The position numbers and the translations under genes are program-made. A stretch of DNA of 64,000 nucleotides from Salegentibacter salegens (lineage in GTDB: Bacteria; Bacteroidota; Bacteroidia; Flavobacteriales; Flavobacteriaceae). Under the pieces are notes generated by a model. That model searched no databases, was not told the DNA's origin, and saw nothing but the letters and a program-made list of their open reading frames with translations. Shown here piece by piece: positions 15,508 to 25,272 of the stretch. The stretch lies in assembly GCF_900142975.1 (NCBI RefSeq), contig NZ_LT670848.1, forward strand, positions 496,001 through 560,000. Reading direction: 5' to 3'. The stretch's first letter is position 1. Every line of letters begins with the position of its first letter.

Positions 15508-17898
15508 TTAAGGAGTTTCTAAATTAATTTCTTCGGAAATCAATGCTCCATTTTCCGTCATACCTTCAACGAAGATTTTTATTTTGGGAGTTTGTGTGTC
15601 AAGTATTTTGAAACTGGTGTTTCCTTCTTGATTCAAAAATGTATCACCTATCCAGTGAATAACACCATAATCTTCAAATAAATTGTTGGAATATGATCGG
15701 TATTTTGGAGCATAGAATTCTTTATCTGAAGCAAAACCATTTTCAGTAATGAATTTAAACGTAGAATCGTTGTAAGTTGCGTCTGAATCTTTGCTTTTAT
15801 AGTTTTGGCCGGTTTTTATTTTTATTACTCCACCAACTCCAGTGGGGCCCATAATACCGCCGCCACTTTTATTAATATATATTGCCTCTACTTCTGATGT
15901 GCGTAATTGGGTAAGAAAATCATAATTCTGCATCCTTACGCCATCCATAAATATAATTGGCGGATAGGCTTTTCCCATTCTTTGTGATAGAATTAGTAAT
16001 TCCCCACTACCTACATTTCGTTTTACCTGGAAGCCTCGCATCTTTAAATAATTGGTGAAGAAAGTGAAGGCTTGTCCTGTTTCTTTACCAATTATTTCTG
16101 TTTGGCCCATAGAACCCATCTTTTGAGCTATTTCTTTAGAGGTTTTTGAACTAGCTTTTACAACCACTGTATCTAAAGCTTCAGAATTTTTAATAAAGTT
16201 GCCAATACTTCCGGGTGATATTCCCGGATTTGGATTTGAATTTTTAAGCTCTTTTCTTAAGAAAATTTCATCGAGTTCTGATTCATTTTTTTGAGGTAGA
16301 ACAGTGGCGTACATAGCTGGTTTCTTAATTCGGTTATTTTTCTTGGCAAGGCCAATATTTACAGCGGCACTATCTAAAAGGTATAAATTTTTAGCCTTAA
16401 AACTTTTGCTATCATCCAATTGTAATATCTCGAAAAGGCTTGAATTGTCTGATTGTAAGAACACAAGCTGGTCTTCAGAAACTTTTTTATCGTTTACCGT
16501 ACCATTTATGGTAAAGCCTTTTTCAGCAGTATAAAGCTCTTTTGGAGTCTCATTAAAAATATTATTCCACGAATATTTGCTCCAGCCCTGGGTTAATAAC
16601 AGTAGGTCCAGATCATAATTCCTTCTTCTTTTATCAGTTTTTTTCCTGAAATAATAGGCCGAATTTTCAACCTCACCTTTAACGTAAGGCTCTAATAGAA
16701 ATTCTGAAAGTATTGTTTGCTGAGTTGCATAGGCGCTGGTGTTTCCGGGAAGTACAGATATGCTAAGCGTATTACTTCTAATATTATCCAGTTTAGAATT
16801 TAGCTGAATTTCGAGGCTGTCTCTTGCTTTAGTTACTTGTTTGGCATTTACATTAACTCTTTTAATTTTTGAATAATTGAAAATAAGTCGTTCTAGCAAT
16901 GGCTGAAAGTCTTCATTGAAGACCGTGATGGTGTTGACTCCAGAAAAAAGTGAATCAGTTGATATGTCAATAGGCGCAATTGTTTTCCCTTTTGGAAATT
17001 GAAACTTATACTGTCTCATTTCTCCATTCTTATGTATAGCAACTAAAAAGTCTTTCTTTTCAATTTGAGAAAGCGTTTTCTCATTGGTTTTTAGAGAAAT
17101 TATAAGTTTATCTTTTAAAAAATTATTCGTTAAAGTAAGCCCGGTTTCTTCGGCCTTTTCAATATTTCTATTTATAACATCACCATTGGAGGTGGTTAAT
17201 TGAAGCTTATAACTTTTACCCGATTCCGGGGTGAAACTTGCTTTTCCCATTCCAAATCGGTTAGATTTAAATGTGGTAATTACTTGATTAGTATCGTCTA
17301 TAATCTTTGCGTCTTTAAACTTTACTCCATCTCCGGCGCTATTTATGAGTTTTATACCAAGAGTATTTTGAACATCAGCCAGTAAATGACCGCCTTCGGG
17401 TAAAATATAAAGTTCATAATTGGGTTTGATCTCCTTATTCTCATTTTCTCCTGCTATCTTAAAATTGACAACAAAACTTAGGTCTTCTTTAAAGTTGTTC
17501 ATATAGCTCGTTGAAGCCTTTATAAAATAATCTCCTGGTCTGTATTCACCCGGCTCCAATTCAAAAAAACCTGTTCCTTTACCGCCATTTATGAAAAGAG
17601 TTTTTGTTTTTAAATGCTCCCCCTGTGAGTCGTATAACTCAACATTTAAATTGGTTGTTGCTAAGGATGGAAGTCCTTGCTGCTGATCAACTACATAGGC
17701 AGCAAACCAAATGTTTTCCTTTGGTAAAAAGGTAGATTTATTAAGATGTAGGTAAACTGCCTCTCTGTTTAATTTAAAATATTCTGCATATTTTTCCTTC
17801 AATTCTTTTTCATTGGTGATTTCATTTTGGGCTAGGCTACTTAGTGTAATAAAAAATAAAGGGAGTAATAATAGGTTTCTATATGAAGCGCAAATCAT
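15508..17898 (-). CDS. MG2-domain / TonB-plug outer-membrane-associated protein
   Basis: A secreted 796-residue protein. After a signal peptide (about 1-23) comes a macroglobulin MG2-like domain (about 40-145, with EAVYLHLNKSTFLPKENIWF), more beta-rich domains, and at about 600-710 a TonB-receptor plug-like domain (PPIIFMDGVRMQNYDFL... GPTGVGGVIKIKTG). There is no 22-strand barrel, so it is not a transporter itself. Members of this Bacteroidetes group are annotated as TonB-dependent receptor plug proteins of unknown role. It is followed by the convergent DegT gene. Confidence 0.82.
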   Translation of the reverse strand: MICASYRNLLLLPLFFITLSSLAQNEITNEKELKEKYAEYFKLNREAVYLHLNKSTFLPKENIWFAAYVVDQQQGLPSLATTNLNVELYDSQGEHLKTKTLFINGGKGTGFFELEPGEYRPGDYFIKASTSYMNNFKEDLSFVVNFKIAGENENKEIKPNYELYILPEGGHLLADVQNTLGIKLINSAGDGVKFKDAKIIDDTNQVITTFKSNRFGMGKASFTPESGKSYKLQLTTSNGDVINRNIEKAEETGLTLTNNFLKDKLIISLKTNEKTLSQIEKKDFLVAIHKNGEMRQYKFQFPKGKTIAPIDISTDSLFSGVNTITVFNEDFQPLLERLIFNYSKIKRVNVNAKQVTKARDSLEIQLNSKLDNIRSNTLSISVLPGNTSAYATQQTILSEFLLEPYVKGEVENSAYYFRKKTDKRRRNYDLDLLLLTQGWSKYSWNNIFNETPKELYTAEKGFTINGTVNDKKVSEDQLVFLQSDNSSLFEILQLDDSKSFKAKNLYLLDSAAVNIGLAKKNNRIKKPAMYATVLPQKNESELDEIFLRKELKNSNPNPGISPGSIGNFIKNSEALDTVVVKASSKTSKEIAQKMGSMGQTEIIGKETGQAFTFFTNYLKMRGFQVKRNVGSGELLILSQRMGKAYPPIIFMDGVRMQNYDFLTQLRTSEVEAIYINKSGGGIMGPTGVGGVIKIKTGQNYKSKDSDATYNDSTFKFITENGFASDKEFYAPKYRSYSNNLFEDYGVIHWIGDTFLNQEGNTSFKILDTQTPKIKIFVEGMTENGALISEEINLETP

Positions 17899-18205
17899 AG
17901 TAAAATATTAGAATATAGTTTAATAGGAGTTTATAAATTGAAGAATTAACCGAATAATTAAAGTTAATTAAATTTGAGAATAATGTAATGAAAAATATTA
18001 ATATATAAAATCTCAGTATTAATTGGGCCTGTTTTGCGAAAACTTTATAACCATCATTTCGGCTAAAGCCTTTTCCAATTTTAGATCTAACTTTTTAGCT
18101 AATTCCTGTAATAGTTCATCTTCAAATGATGCTGATTTAAATAAAAAACAAATTGACTATATTACCGAAACAATCAAAGAATTTTTAAACTCATAAATTT
18201 TAAAA
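17899..18205. other. Gap with possible gene tail
   Basis: An AT-rich intergenic region. A plus-strand frame without a start codon is open from about 18023 to 18196 and ends LNKKQIDYITETIKEF, which resembles the last residues of DegT-type aminotransferases (the intact gene at 14355-15479 ends DDEQIEYISKTILDF). It may be a remnant of a lost gene; the evidence is only about 20 residues. Confidence 0.3.
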
Positions 18206-19486
18206 ATGAAAAAACTTTTAATTTTTTGCTTCGGAATATTTTTATCTGCAGGGCTTCAGGCGCAGGATTTCTACATACAGGCCGGGAAATTGGTAGATAC
18301 AAAATCAGGAAAAGTACTAACTAAAAAAACAATTATTGTTTCTGAAAAAAGGATTAAAAGTGTAGAAAACGGATTTGTAAATCCGGAAAATGAAAATGAT
18401 TCAGTAATAGATCTACGTGATAAAACCGTGCTTCCGGGACTAACCGATATGCATGTGCATCTGGAAAGTGAAACAAATCCGCAAAAATATATGGAGCGTT
18501 TTATAAACGATCCAGAAGATGCGGCGTTTAACTCGGTTGGTTTTGCTAAAACCACGTTATTGGCCGGTTTTACTACAGTTAGGGAATTAGGCGGAAGCGG
18601 GGTAAATATTGCCCTTCGCGATGCTATAAATAAAGGAAAAATTGACGGTCCTAGAATTTTTACCGCCGGAAAATCTTTAGCAACTACAGGAGGTCACGCC
18701 GATCCCAGTAACGGAATGAATAAAGAATTAACCGGAGATCCGGGACCAAAAGAAGGGGTGGTTAACGGGCCTGATGAGGCAGCCAAAGCAGTACGCCAAC
18801 GCTATAAAAATGGCGCCGATTTAATCAAAATTACTGCTACGGGCGGGGTTTTAAGTGTAGCTAAAAGCAGTTCAAATCCGCAGTTTACCGAAGAGGAAAT
18901 AAGAGCTATTGTAAAAACGGCAAATGATTATGATTTTCATGTGGCCGCGCACGCGCACGGTGATGAAGGAATGCAACGCGCCATTAGAGCCGGTGTAAAA
19001 ACCATTGAACATGGTACAAAAATGAGTGATGAAACGATGGATTTAATGAAGGAGCATGACGCTTATCTTGTACCAACAATCACAGCCGGGAAAGAGGTAA
19101 CTCAAAATGCTGAAATTGAAAATTATTATCCTGAGCTCGTAGTGCCAAAAGCCAGGGAAATTGGTCCCCAAATTCAGGATATGTTTGGCCGGGCATACAA
19201 AAGGGGCGTGGGTATTGCCTTTGGTACCGATGCCGGTGTATTTAAACACGGTGAAAATGCACGGGAGTTTGTTTATATGACTGAAGCGGGAATGCCGGCA
19301 ATGGAAGCAATTCAAAGTGCTACAATTACTGCGGCTAAAATTTTAAAAATGGAAGATGAGATCGGCCAGATCGCTGAAGGTTTTTATGCCGACATTATTG
19401 CGGTAGACGAAGATCCTACCAAGAATATTGAGACTTTAAAAGAAGTGAAATTTGTAATGAAAGAAGGAAAGATCTATAAAAATTAA
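18206..19486 (+). CDS. Secreted metal-dependent amidohydrolase
   Basis: An amidohydrolase-superfamily enzyme of the imidazolonepropionase/Xaa-Pro-dipeptidase-like group. A signal peptide (1-20, ending LQAQ) sends it to the periplasm. Metal ligands are seen as His83 and His85 in DMHVHLE, the probably carbamylated lysine in LIKITATGG (about 210), HVAAHAHGDEG, EHGT and GTDAG near the C-terminal third. The length of 426 fits. The natural substrate is unknown; peptides or N-acyl compounds are likely. A strong terminator follows at 19543-19581. Confidence 0.9.
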   Translation: MKKLLIFCFGIFLSAGLQAQDFYIQAGKLVDTKSGKVLTKKTIIVSEKRIKSVENGFVNPENENDSVIDLRDKTVLPGLTDMHVHLESETNPQKYMERFINDPEDAAFNSVGFAKTTLLAGFTTVRELGGSGVNIALRDAINKGKIDGPRIFTAGKSLATTGGHADPSNGMNKELTGDPGPKEGVVNGPDEAAKAVRQRYKNGADLIKITATGGVLSVAKSSSNPQFTEEEIRAIVKTANDYDFHVAAHAHGDEGMQRAIRAGVKTIEHGTKMSDETMDLMKEHDAYLVPTITAGKEVTQNAEIENYYPELVVPKAREIGPQIQDMFGRAYKRGVGIAFGTDAGVFKHGENAREFVYMTEAGMPAMEAIQSATITAAKILKMEDEIGQIAEGFYADIIAVDEDPTKNIETLKEVKFVMKEGKIYKN

Positions 19487-19542
19487 ATTCCTTTGTCACT
19501 TCGAGCGGAGTGGAGAAGTTTTGTCTGTAAACACATAAAAAT

Positions 19543-19581
19543 AAAAAATCCTGAAGTTATGAACTTCAGGATTTTTTATTT
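19543..19581 (+). terminator. Intrinsic terminator after the amidohydrolase
   Basis: AAAAATCCTGAAGTT and AACTTCAGGATTTTT form a long stem with a 4-base loop and a T-run. A-run before it may also serve the minus strand. Confidence 0.9.
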
Positions 19582-19624
19582 TTTGGAATTTCTTTGGTCT
19601 ATTGAAATCCAGGATGTTTTGAAG

Positions 19625-19685
19625 GTCATCCTGAATTTATTTCAGGATCTAACATATTAGAAGCTGAAACGCGTTCAGCTTGACG
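19625..19685. repeat. Dispersed inverted repeat, family A
   Basis: Arms GGTCATCCTGAA and TTCAGCTTGACG enclose CTGAATTTATTTCAG and a TAGAAGCTGAAAC segment. The copy at 39695-39765 is nearly identical. Located between the ends of two convergent genes. Confidence 0.75.
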
Positions 19686-19732
19686 AAAGCTGGTTATTCA
19701 AAAAGCCTTTTAATTATGATTTTTTTTCAGTC

Positions 19733-20614
19733 TCAAACAGTAGCTGAAGCGGTTTCCATTTTTCGGTCTATCTTTTTTACTAATCCCTGTAAAACTTTTC
19801 CGGGACCTACTTCGGTAAAATTTGTAGCGCCATCTTTAATCATATTTTGAACACTTTGCGTCCATTTTACCGGGGAGGTTAATTGAAAAACCAGGTTTTT
19901 CTTAATCTCTTCCGGGTCGGTTACCGCAAAAGTACTTACGTTTTGATAAATTGGGCAAGTCGGGATATTGAAGGTTGTATTTTCTATTGCAGCTGCAAGT
20001 TCTTTTCGGGCTGGTTCCATTAAAGGTGAGTGGAAAGCACCGCCCACAGGTAAGATCATTGCTCTTTTGGCACCGCGTTCTTTTAAAGTTTCACAGGCAG
20101 CTTCCACAGCTTTTACATCACCAGAAATTACTAATTGTCCCGGGCAGTTATAATTGGCAGCTACTACGATTCCTTCTGTTTCGGCACAAACAGCTTCAAC
20201 AACTTCATCTTCAAGACCTAAAACAGCGGCCATTGTAGAAGGTTCTAATTCGCAGGCCTCCTGCATCGCCATAGCGCGTTTATAAACCAACTTTAAACCG
20301 TCTTCAAAAGAAAGGGTGTTATTGGCGACTAGGGCAGAAAGTTCTCCAAGAGAGTGGCCGGCAACCATATCGGGCTTAAAATCTTCGCCTAAAACTTTGC
20401 TTAGAATAACCGAGTGTAAAAATACTGCCGGTTGGGTAACTTTAGTTTGCTTAAGGTCTTCAGCAGAACCTTCAAACATAATATCAGTGATAGAAAAGCC
20501 TAAAATTGAATTGGCTTTTTTAAATAGATCCTGTGCTTTGGTAGATTTTTCAAACAGGTCTAAACCCATTCCTGAAAACTGAGCTCCCTGGCCGGGAAAA
20601 ATATATGCGTTCAT
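19733..20614 (-). CDS. fabD: Malonyl-CoA:ACP transacylase FabD
   Basis: Transfers malonyl from CoA to acyl carrier protein, the first committed step of fatty acid synthesis, in the cytoplasm. GQGAQ near the start, the nucleophile Ser in GHSLGE (near residue 88) and the catalytic His in GGAFHSPLM are present. Two start codons are possible: ATG at 20623 gives MNIMNAYIF, and ATG at 20614 gives MNAYIFPGQG. The second matches the usual N-terminus and is used here. No other fab genes are adjacent. Confidence 0.94.
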   Translation of the reverse strand: MNAYIFPGQGAQFSGMGLDLFEKSTKAQDLFKKANSILGFSITDIMFEGSAEDLKQTKVTQPAVFLHSVILSKVLGEDFKPDMVAGHSLGELSALVANNTLSFEDGLKLVYKRAMAMQEACELEPSTMAAVLGLEDEVVEAVCAETEGIVVAANYNCPGQLVISGDVKAVEAACETLKERGAKRAMILPVGGAFHSPLMEPARKELAAAIENTTFNIPTCPIYQNVSTFAVTDPEEIKKNLVFQLTSPVKWTQSVQNMIKDGATNFTEVGPGKVLQGLVKKIDRKMETASATV

Positions 20615-20652
20615 AATATTCAATTTAGATTCGGCTAAAATAGAAATAATAA

Positions 20653-20691
20653 AAAAGACCTCATAACAAATGCGCTGTTACAAGGTCTTTC
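20653..20691 (-). terminator. Terminator after the flavin-type oxidoreductase gene
   Basis: On the minus strand AAAGACCT and AGGTCTTT pair, with an inner GTAACA/TGTTAT stem, and a run of T follows. It separates the PNPOx-like gene from fabD. Confidence 0.75.
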
Positions 20692-20708
20692 CTTAAAAAT
20701 TTCTAAGT

Positions 20709-21212
20709 TTAAAGATTCAATTTTCCTTTTTCTCCAATATCTCCTTTTTTATCACCGCTTACTGCTGCAGCTCCTATTTTTAAGAAAGTCACAAATTTAT
20801 TTTGCTTGTTATCCCAAAAGTAGGCTTCTTTGGGAACCACTTTTATAGCGGTTAAATTAGGATCATCTACTCCGTCAAACCAGGCATCGTCCATTTTTCC
20901 ATAAAATTCTTTTAAAACACCCTCATTGGTTTCAATACTTGCTTTACCATAGATACTTATAAATTCCATATCTGAAGTGTCGCTAAATAACAACTGTACA
21001 TCATTATCTTTTGCGATATCACCGTTGTGGTCGCTATCTAACCTGCTAAAAAACCAGATATTTCCTTCCTTATCTACTTCTTTGGTCGTCATTGGCACCG
21101 CGCTTAGGGGTTTATTGCCAAAATCGGTTACCAGCATACAGGTTTTGATATCCTTTACCATAGACTTCATTTTGTCTAAAGCCTCGTCTCTATTTAAATT
21201 TTCAGTACTCAT
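20709..21212 (-). CDS. Pyridoxamine 5'-phosphate oxidase-family (general stress protein 26-like) protein
   Basis: A split-barrel flavin-binding fold protein of 167 residues, of the general stress protein 26 type. The N-terminal stretch MVKDIKTCMLVTDFG, the sheet with KPLSAVPMTTKEVDKEGNIW, and FFSRLDSDHNGDI with VQLLFSD are typical. It probably binds FMN or FAD; a physiological reaction is not established for this group. A monocistronic transcript ends at 20653-20691. Confidence 0.85.
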   Translation of the reverse strand: MSTENLNRDEALDKMKSMVKDIKTCMLVTDFGNKPLSAVPMTTKEVDKEGNIWFFSRLDSDHNGDIAKDNDVQLLFSDTSDMEFISIYGKASIETNEGVLKEFYGKMDDAWFDGVDDPNLTAIKVVPKEAYFWDNKQNKFVTFLKIGAAAVSGDKKGDIGEKGKLNL

Positions 21213-21314
21213 TGTTTTTAAGTTTAAGTTGGAAATTGAATTTAATGAGTATCTCTGCCTATCTGCGCTAATAAACTCCTAAAAGAATAAAGCGGGCTGT
21301 TAAGAATTGTGAAA

Positions 21315-22166
21315 TTAACTGAATTGTTTAAGTATACCGGTAACTTGAGATTTATAACCCATCCCAAAAAGATTGAGATGAACCAGTAAGTAGTAAAGTT
21401 GCCATAGCGGAATTCGGTCTTCAAAACCGGATTCTAAAGGAAATTCCTGCTCATAAACTTCAAAAAGCTGTTTGTCAAAACCACCAAAGAGTTGCATCAT
21501 GGCAAGATCCATTTCGCGTGGAGCAAAAGCTGTGGCTGGATCTATAAGACAAGGGTTTCCCTCTTCATTGACCAAATAATTACCACCCCAAAGATCACCG
21601 TGTATTAATGATGGCTTTTCATCAGGAATTATTGCTGAAATATTTTTGAAAAAAGATTTAGTGACGCCAAGATCATAGCCTCTGTCTTTTGCCATTTTTA
21701 ATTGAGGATCTAAGCGCTCAGAAATATAAAAGTCGGCTGCTGATGCTGACGCATTATTTTGTTGTGGAAGGCTACCAATATAATTATCCTGATGAAACCC
21801 GAATTCCTCTGAAGTTGTTTTATGCAAAGCGGCCATTTGCTTTCCAAAATCTGTCCAGAAAGTGGAGGATTTGGCGGTACTTTCCTTGTATTCCAAAAGT
21901 AAATATGAAGTGTTTTCAATTTTACCAACTCCTAAAACTCTGGGAATATCTATTACTTTTGGCTGCTCAAGTGCTTCCAGTCCGGCTTTTTCGGCCTCAA
22001 ACATTCCTGGAAACTTTTCAGCATTATTTATTTTTACAACCTGCTTTTTATCTTCAGAATTAATAAGAAAAACATCATTAATATCTCCGCCTGTAAGTCG
22101 GCTGAATTTTGGACTTTTAAGATTATTTTCCTCTGCTATTTTATGCAGCGCTTCATTTTCTAACAT
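21315..22166 (-). CDS. Fructosamine kinase family protein
   Basis: A kinase of the fructosamine/ketosamine-3-kinase family (APH-like fold), which phosphorylates sugar adducts on amines so that they fall off (protein deglycation). LTGGDINDVFLI at the N-terminus is the nucleotide-binding loop, and LIHGDLWGGNYLV and LIDPATAF carry the catalytic and metal-binding Asp residues. The length of 283 is normal. Its start lies inside the end of the DHFR gene (14-base overlap), which suggests translational coupling. Confidence 0.92.
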   Translation of the reverse strand: MLENEALHKIAEENNLKSPKFSRLTGGDINDVFLINSEDKKQVVKINNAEKFPGMFEAEKAGLEALEQPKVIDIPRVLGVGKIENTSYLLLEYKESTAKSSTFWTDFGKQMAALHKTTSEEFGFHQDNYIGSLPQQNNASASAADFYISERLDPQLKMAKDRGYDLGVTKSFFKNISAIIPDEKPSLIHGDLWGGNYLVNEEGNPCLIDPATAFAPREMDLAMMQLFGGFDKQLFEVYEQEFPLESGFEDRIPLWQLYYLLVHLNLFGMGYKSQVTGILKQFS

Positions 22167-22635
22167 AGGTAAGATAAGTGAATGCGTAATCGTGATTTTC
22201 GTCTTTTGGGTGAAATTCTTCGGCTACTAATTCCCATTTTTCTTCATCAATTTCAGGGAAAAAAGTATCTGCTTCAAAAGTTCCGTGTACGCGGGTAAGT
22301 TCTATTTTATCGGCCACGTCCATTCCCAATTTATAAATTTCACCACCGCCAATTATAAATGGCTGTTCATCGTTTTTAGCAAATTCGAGTGCTTTCTCTA
22401 AAGATGATACCACTGTTGCATCTTTTTTTAAATAATTATCTTTTCGAGTTATTACAATATGAGTGCGGTTAGGAAGTGGTTTTGGGAAAGTTTCAAAGGT
22501 TTTTCGTCCCATAATTATGTGATGCCCGGTAGTTAACTTTTTAAAACGCTTAAAATCATCTGGCAGGTGCCACACCAAATCCTGATCTTTTCCCAGGGCA
22601 TTATTTTCCGCGGCAGCGGCAATCATTGTAATCAT
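22153..22635 (-). CDS. folA: Dihydrofolate reductase
   Basis: Reduces dihydrofolate to tetrahydrofolate with NADPH; needed to recycle the folate oxidised by thymidylate synthase (thyA lies at 27393-28217). The motifs AAAENNALGKDQDLVWHLPDD, MGRKTFE, IVITRK and FIIGGGEIYK are typical, and the acidic active-site residue is in LPDDFKRFK. The length of 160 is standard. It follows the 2TM gene by 3 bases and overlaps the fructosamine kinase gene, so the three form an operon. Confidence 0.95.
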   Translation of the reverse strand: MITMIAAAAENNALGKDQDLVWHLPDDFKRFKKLTTGHHIIMGRKTFETFPKPLPNRTHIVITRKDNYLKKDATVVSSLEKALEFAKNDEQPFIIGGGEIYKLGMDVADKIELTRVHGTFEADTFFPEIDEEKWELVAEEFHPKDENHDYAFTYLTYVRK

Positions 22636-22638
22636 ATT

Positions 22639-23136
22639 TTAAGTATTGTAAGGTTGGTCGGGCTTATCGGGATTGTCGGTTTTTGGTTTAAAACGCTCGT
22701 TCCCGCTTTTTAATTCCCGGTTATCTTCAGGTTTTAGAGTGGTTTCTCTTTGAGACCGATTTGCAGGAAAATCTTTTTCTACCTGTGTTTGCATTTTTGC
22801 GATTTTTTCCTTCTGTTTCTGCACTAATTTCGCCATTTGCTTATCCTGCCATTCTTTACCCATGAATTTATTGGTGATAAAAACATTAAAAACGTGCACT
22901 AAAAAAATAAACGCCCAAATTAAAATAGCCCATACAAACCAATTATAGCCCAACGGCATAAAATTCTCCTGGTAGCCAATCACCACATTTAAAACGATAA
23001 GGAAAACCGCACCGATAAGGAATATAATAAAATGCTGAAATAACCTCTTTTTTTGTAGGGTACGTTTACGCGCGTGTTCATAGAGTTCACGCTGTTCGGC
23101 ATCGAGTTTAGAAGTGTTTTTCTTTTTAGAAAACAT
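22639..23136 (-). CDS. 2TM-domain membrane protein
   Basis: A protein of 165 residues with a basic N-terminus, two hydrophobic helices (about 35-52 and 65-87) with a short loop, then a basic segment NKFMGKEWQDKQMAK and a long charged, disordered tail. This matches the 2TM domain found in Bacteroidetes, sometimes fused to histidine kinases. No function is known. It is the first gene of the operon with folA and the fructosamine kinase. Confidence 0.8.
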   Translation of the reverse strand: MFSKKKNTSKLDAEQRELYEHARKRTLQKKRLFQHFIIFLIGAVFLIVLNVVIGYQENFMPLGYNWFVWAILIWAFIFLVHVFNVFITNKFMGKEWQDKQMAKLVQKQKEKIAKMQTQVEKDFPANRSQRETTLKPEDNRELKSGNERFKPKTDNPDKPDQPYNT

Positions 23137-23199
23137 AATTAGAAGTACTTTAGTGTCTATTCCAAATTTACAGTTTTTGTTAACAATTCGCAGAGGAAA

Positions 23200-24285
23200 A
23201 TGGAGAATTTAAGAAAAGGATTTCCGGTTTTAGAGCAATATACCTATTTAAATACCGCGGCTTCGGGATTATTACCGGAATCGGTATGGGAGTTCAGGCA
23301 AAATCACGACCTGGATTTTCTTCTTGGTGCAAGCGTTTTTAAAGAAAAGCAAAGCGAAATTTTAACCGAAACCCGGGAACTTGTTGGCGAATCTTTTGGT
23401 TGCCCGCCTTCGCAGATTGCTTTAGTTCCAAATTTCAGTTACGGATTTAATACTTTACTTGAAGGGCTTGAAAAACCTCAAAAAGCATTATTGCTAAAAA
23501 ACGACTATCCGTCGCTAAACTGGGCGGTAGAATCCAGAGATTTTGAAATTGAATATGCTGAAATTGATGAAAGTTTAGAGAATAAAATTGCTGAAGCTTT
23601 TAAAAAGCAACAACCCGATTTTTTTGCGTTTAGTATTGTGCAGTATATAAACGGAATTAAATTAGATCTTGAATTTCTTCAAAATCTAAAAAAAGAATAT
23701 CCGGAAACCTTATTTATTGCTGACGGCACACAATTTTGTGGGACTGAAGCTTTTGATTTTAATGCGAGTGCAATTGATATTCTAATTTGCAGCACTTATA
23801 AATGGTTAAACGGCGGGTATGGAAATGCGTTTATGCTCTTTAAAAAAGAAGTGGAGGGGAAAATTATTCCAAAAGCTTTAGGATTTGGATCGCTCCAGGG
23901 AAAATACAAAGCCCACGAAGGGAACTTTATTGGAAAATTTGAACCCGGTCACCAGGATACGTTGAATTATGGGAGTTTAGCCGAAGCCTTGAAACTTATA
24001 AAAAAGACAGGAATAGCTGATATTTCTTCCCAAATTAAGGCATTAAGTGCTAAAGCCAAATCTGAATTTACCAAAATGCATCTCCTGGAAGAAAGCGTGG
24101 TAAATCGCGCTGAACATTCTTCGATTTTTAATATAAAAGGAAACGATAAATTATTTGAGTACCTAAGAAGTAAACAAATTATTGTATCGCAACGGGGAGA
24201 AGGAATACGTGTGAGTTTTCATTATTTTAATACAGAAAAAGAATTGGATTTTCTTTTAAAGGAATTAAGGAAATTTGGGGTCTGA
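23200..24285 (+). CDS. Class V aminotransferase-fold PLP enzyme
   Basis: A PLP-dependent enzyme of the cysteine desulfurase/selenocysteine lyase-like group (361 residues). YLNTAASGLLP begins the fold, FIADGTQFCG carries the PLP-ring Asp, and CSTYKWLNGGYGNAF carries the Schiff-base lysine. The reaction is unknown. It ends 6 bases from egtD on the opposite strand, and because the ergothioneine pathway needs a PLP-dependent C-S lyase of this fold (EgtE), it may fill that role; this is inference from position only. Confidence 0.85.
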   Translation: MENLRKGFPVLEQYTYLNTAASGLLPESVWEFRQNHDLDFLLGASVFKEKQSEILTETRELVGESFGCPPSQIALVPNFSYGFNTLLEGLEKPQKALLLKNDYPSLNWAVESRDFEIEYAEIDESLENKIAEAFKKQQPDFFAFSIVQYINGIKLDLEFLQNLKKEYPETLFIADGTQFCGTEAFDFNASAIDILICSTYKWLNGGYGNAFMLFKKEVEGKIIPKALGFGSLQGKYKAHEGNFIGKFEPGHQDTLNYGSLAEALKLIKKTGIADISSQIKALSAKAKSEFTKMHLLEESVVNRAEHSSIFNIKGNDKLFEYLRSKQIIVSQRGEGIRVSFHYFNTEKELDFLLKELRKFGV

Positions 24286-24290
24286 ATTTT

Positions 24291-25259
24291 TTATATTTTC
24301 TTCCTGAAAATATAATTTTTATAGTACTCATTATTATCCTGAAAACTGGTTTGAATTTCTAATCCGGCTTCTTTTGCCAGCCACTCTACCACCGCATCAT
24401 CATATTTTTGTGAGATTTCGGTATGAATACTTTCCCAGGCATCAAAACTCACTTCTAAATCCATTTTATTGATAGCCACTTTTTGATTTTCCTTACTTAC
24501 AAGAAAGCTTTTTGCAGTTCCGCTTTCGGGATCGTAGGTTTCCCAGTGAGTAAAATTATCGGGATTAAAATTTGCATCTAATTCTCTATTGATTCGGGTC
24601 AATAAATTTTTATTGAAGGCTTCAGTAATTCCGGCTGCGTCGTTATAAGCATCTAAAATCTTCTGGGGATCTTTTTTCTGATCAAAGCCCATAAAAAGCA
24701 TATCTTCCGCAGACATTGCTTCCTGAATATTCCGAAGAAATTCAATAGCATTTTCGTGTAAAAGGTTTCCAATATTAGATCCCAACACTAAAATAACTTT
24801 CCTGCGATTGCTATAATCGGCCAGGTTTTCCAGGGTTTTAAAATAGGTGCCCTGTTGGATTTTAACATTCACTTCGGGTATTTCGTTTTTTAAAGAATTC
24901 TCCAATTCTTCCAAAACATTCTGACTAATGTCTATTGGCAAATAATTAAAATTGTATTCTTTCTCTACAAGTTCTTTAAGGAGCACTTTGGTTTTCTTGC
25001 CGTCTCCTGCACCCAGTTCAATAAGATCAAATCCACCTTTTTTATTGATAATTTCTGCAATAGCCGACTTATGTTTATCTAAAATATTTAGCTCGCAATT
25101 TGTGAGATAATATTCGGGCATTGCCATAATTTGCTGAAAAAGTTTATCTCCTTTTTCATCGTAAATATATTTTGAAAGCAAATATTTTGGAAAGCTGGTA
25201 AGGCCTTTATATACGTCTTCTTCAAAAGCCGACTGAAATGTGGTTGGTGTGGTTTTCAT
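24291..25259 (-). CDS. egtD: L-histidine N-alpha-methyltransferase EgtD
   Basis: Uses three molecules of S-adenosylmethionine to convert histidine to hercynine, the first step of ergothioneine synthesis. The DUF2260-type fold has PEYYLTNCELNIL, the SAM-binding ELGAGDGKKT, LPIDIS and LVLGSNIGNL. The length of 322 is typical. It lies 13 bases after egtB and is cotranscribed. A TAA-ended gene converges from the other side. Confidence 0.93.
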   Translation of the reverse strand: MKTTPTTFQSAFEEDVYKGLTSFPKYLLSKYIYDEKGDKLFQQIMAMPEYYLTNCELNILDKHKSAIAEIINKKGGFDLIELGAGDGKKTKVLLKELVEKEYNFNYLPIDISQNVLEELENSLKNEIPEVNVKIQQGTYFKTLENLADYSNRRKVILVLGSNIGNLLHENAIEFLRNIQEAMSAEDMLFMGFDQKKDPQKILDAYNDAAGITEAFNKNLLTRINRELDANFNPDNFTHWETYDPESGTAKSFLVSKENQKVAINKMDLEVSFDAWESIHTEISQKYDDAVVEWLAKEAGLEIQTSFQDNNEYYKNYIFRKKI

Positions 25260-25272
25260 TTAATTTTTTTGG

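Noticed and set aside
18030..18150. Minus-strand gene in the gap before the amidohydrolase
   Set aside because: A frame ending VIKFSQNRPN is open for about 45 codons but has no start codon and no known relatives; it faces an equally weak plus-strand frame.
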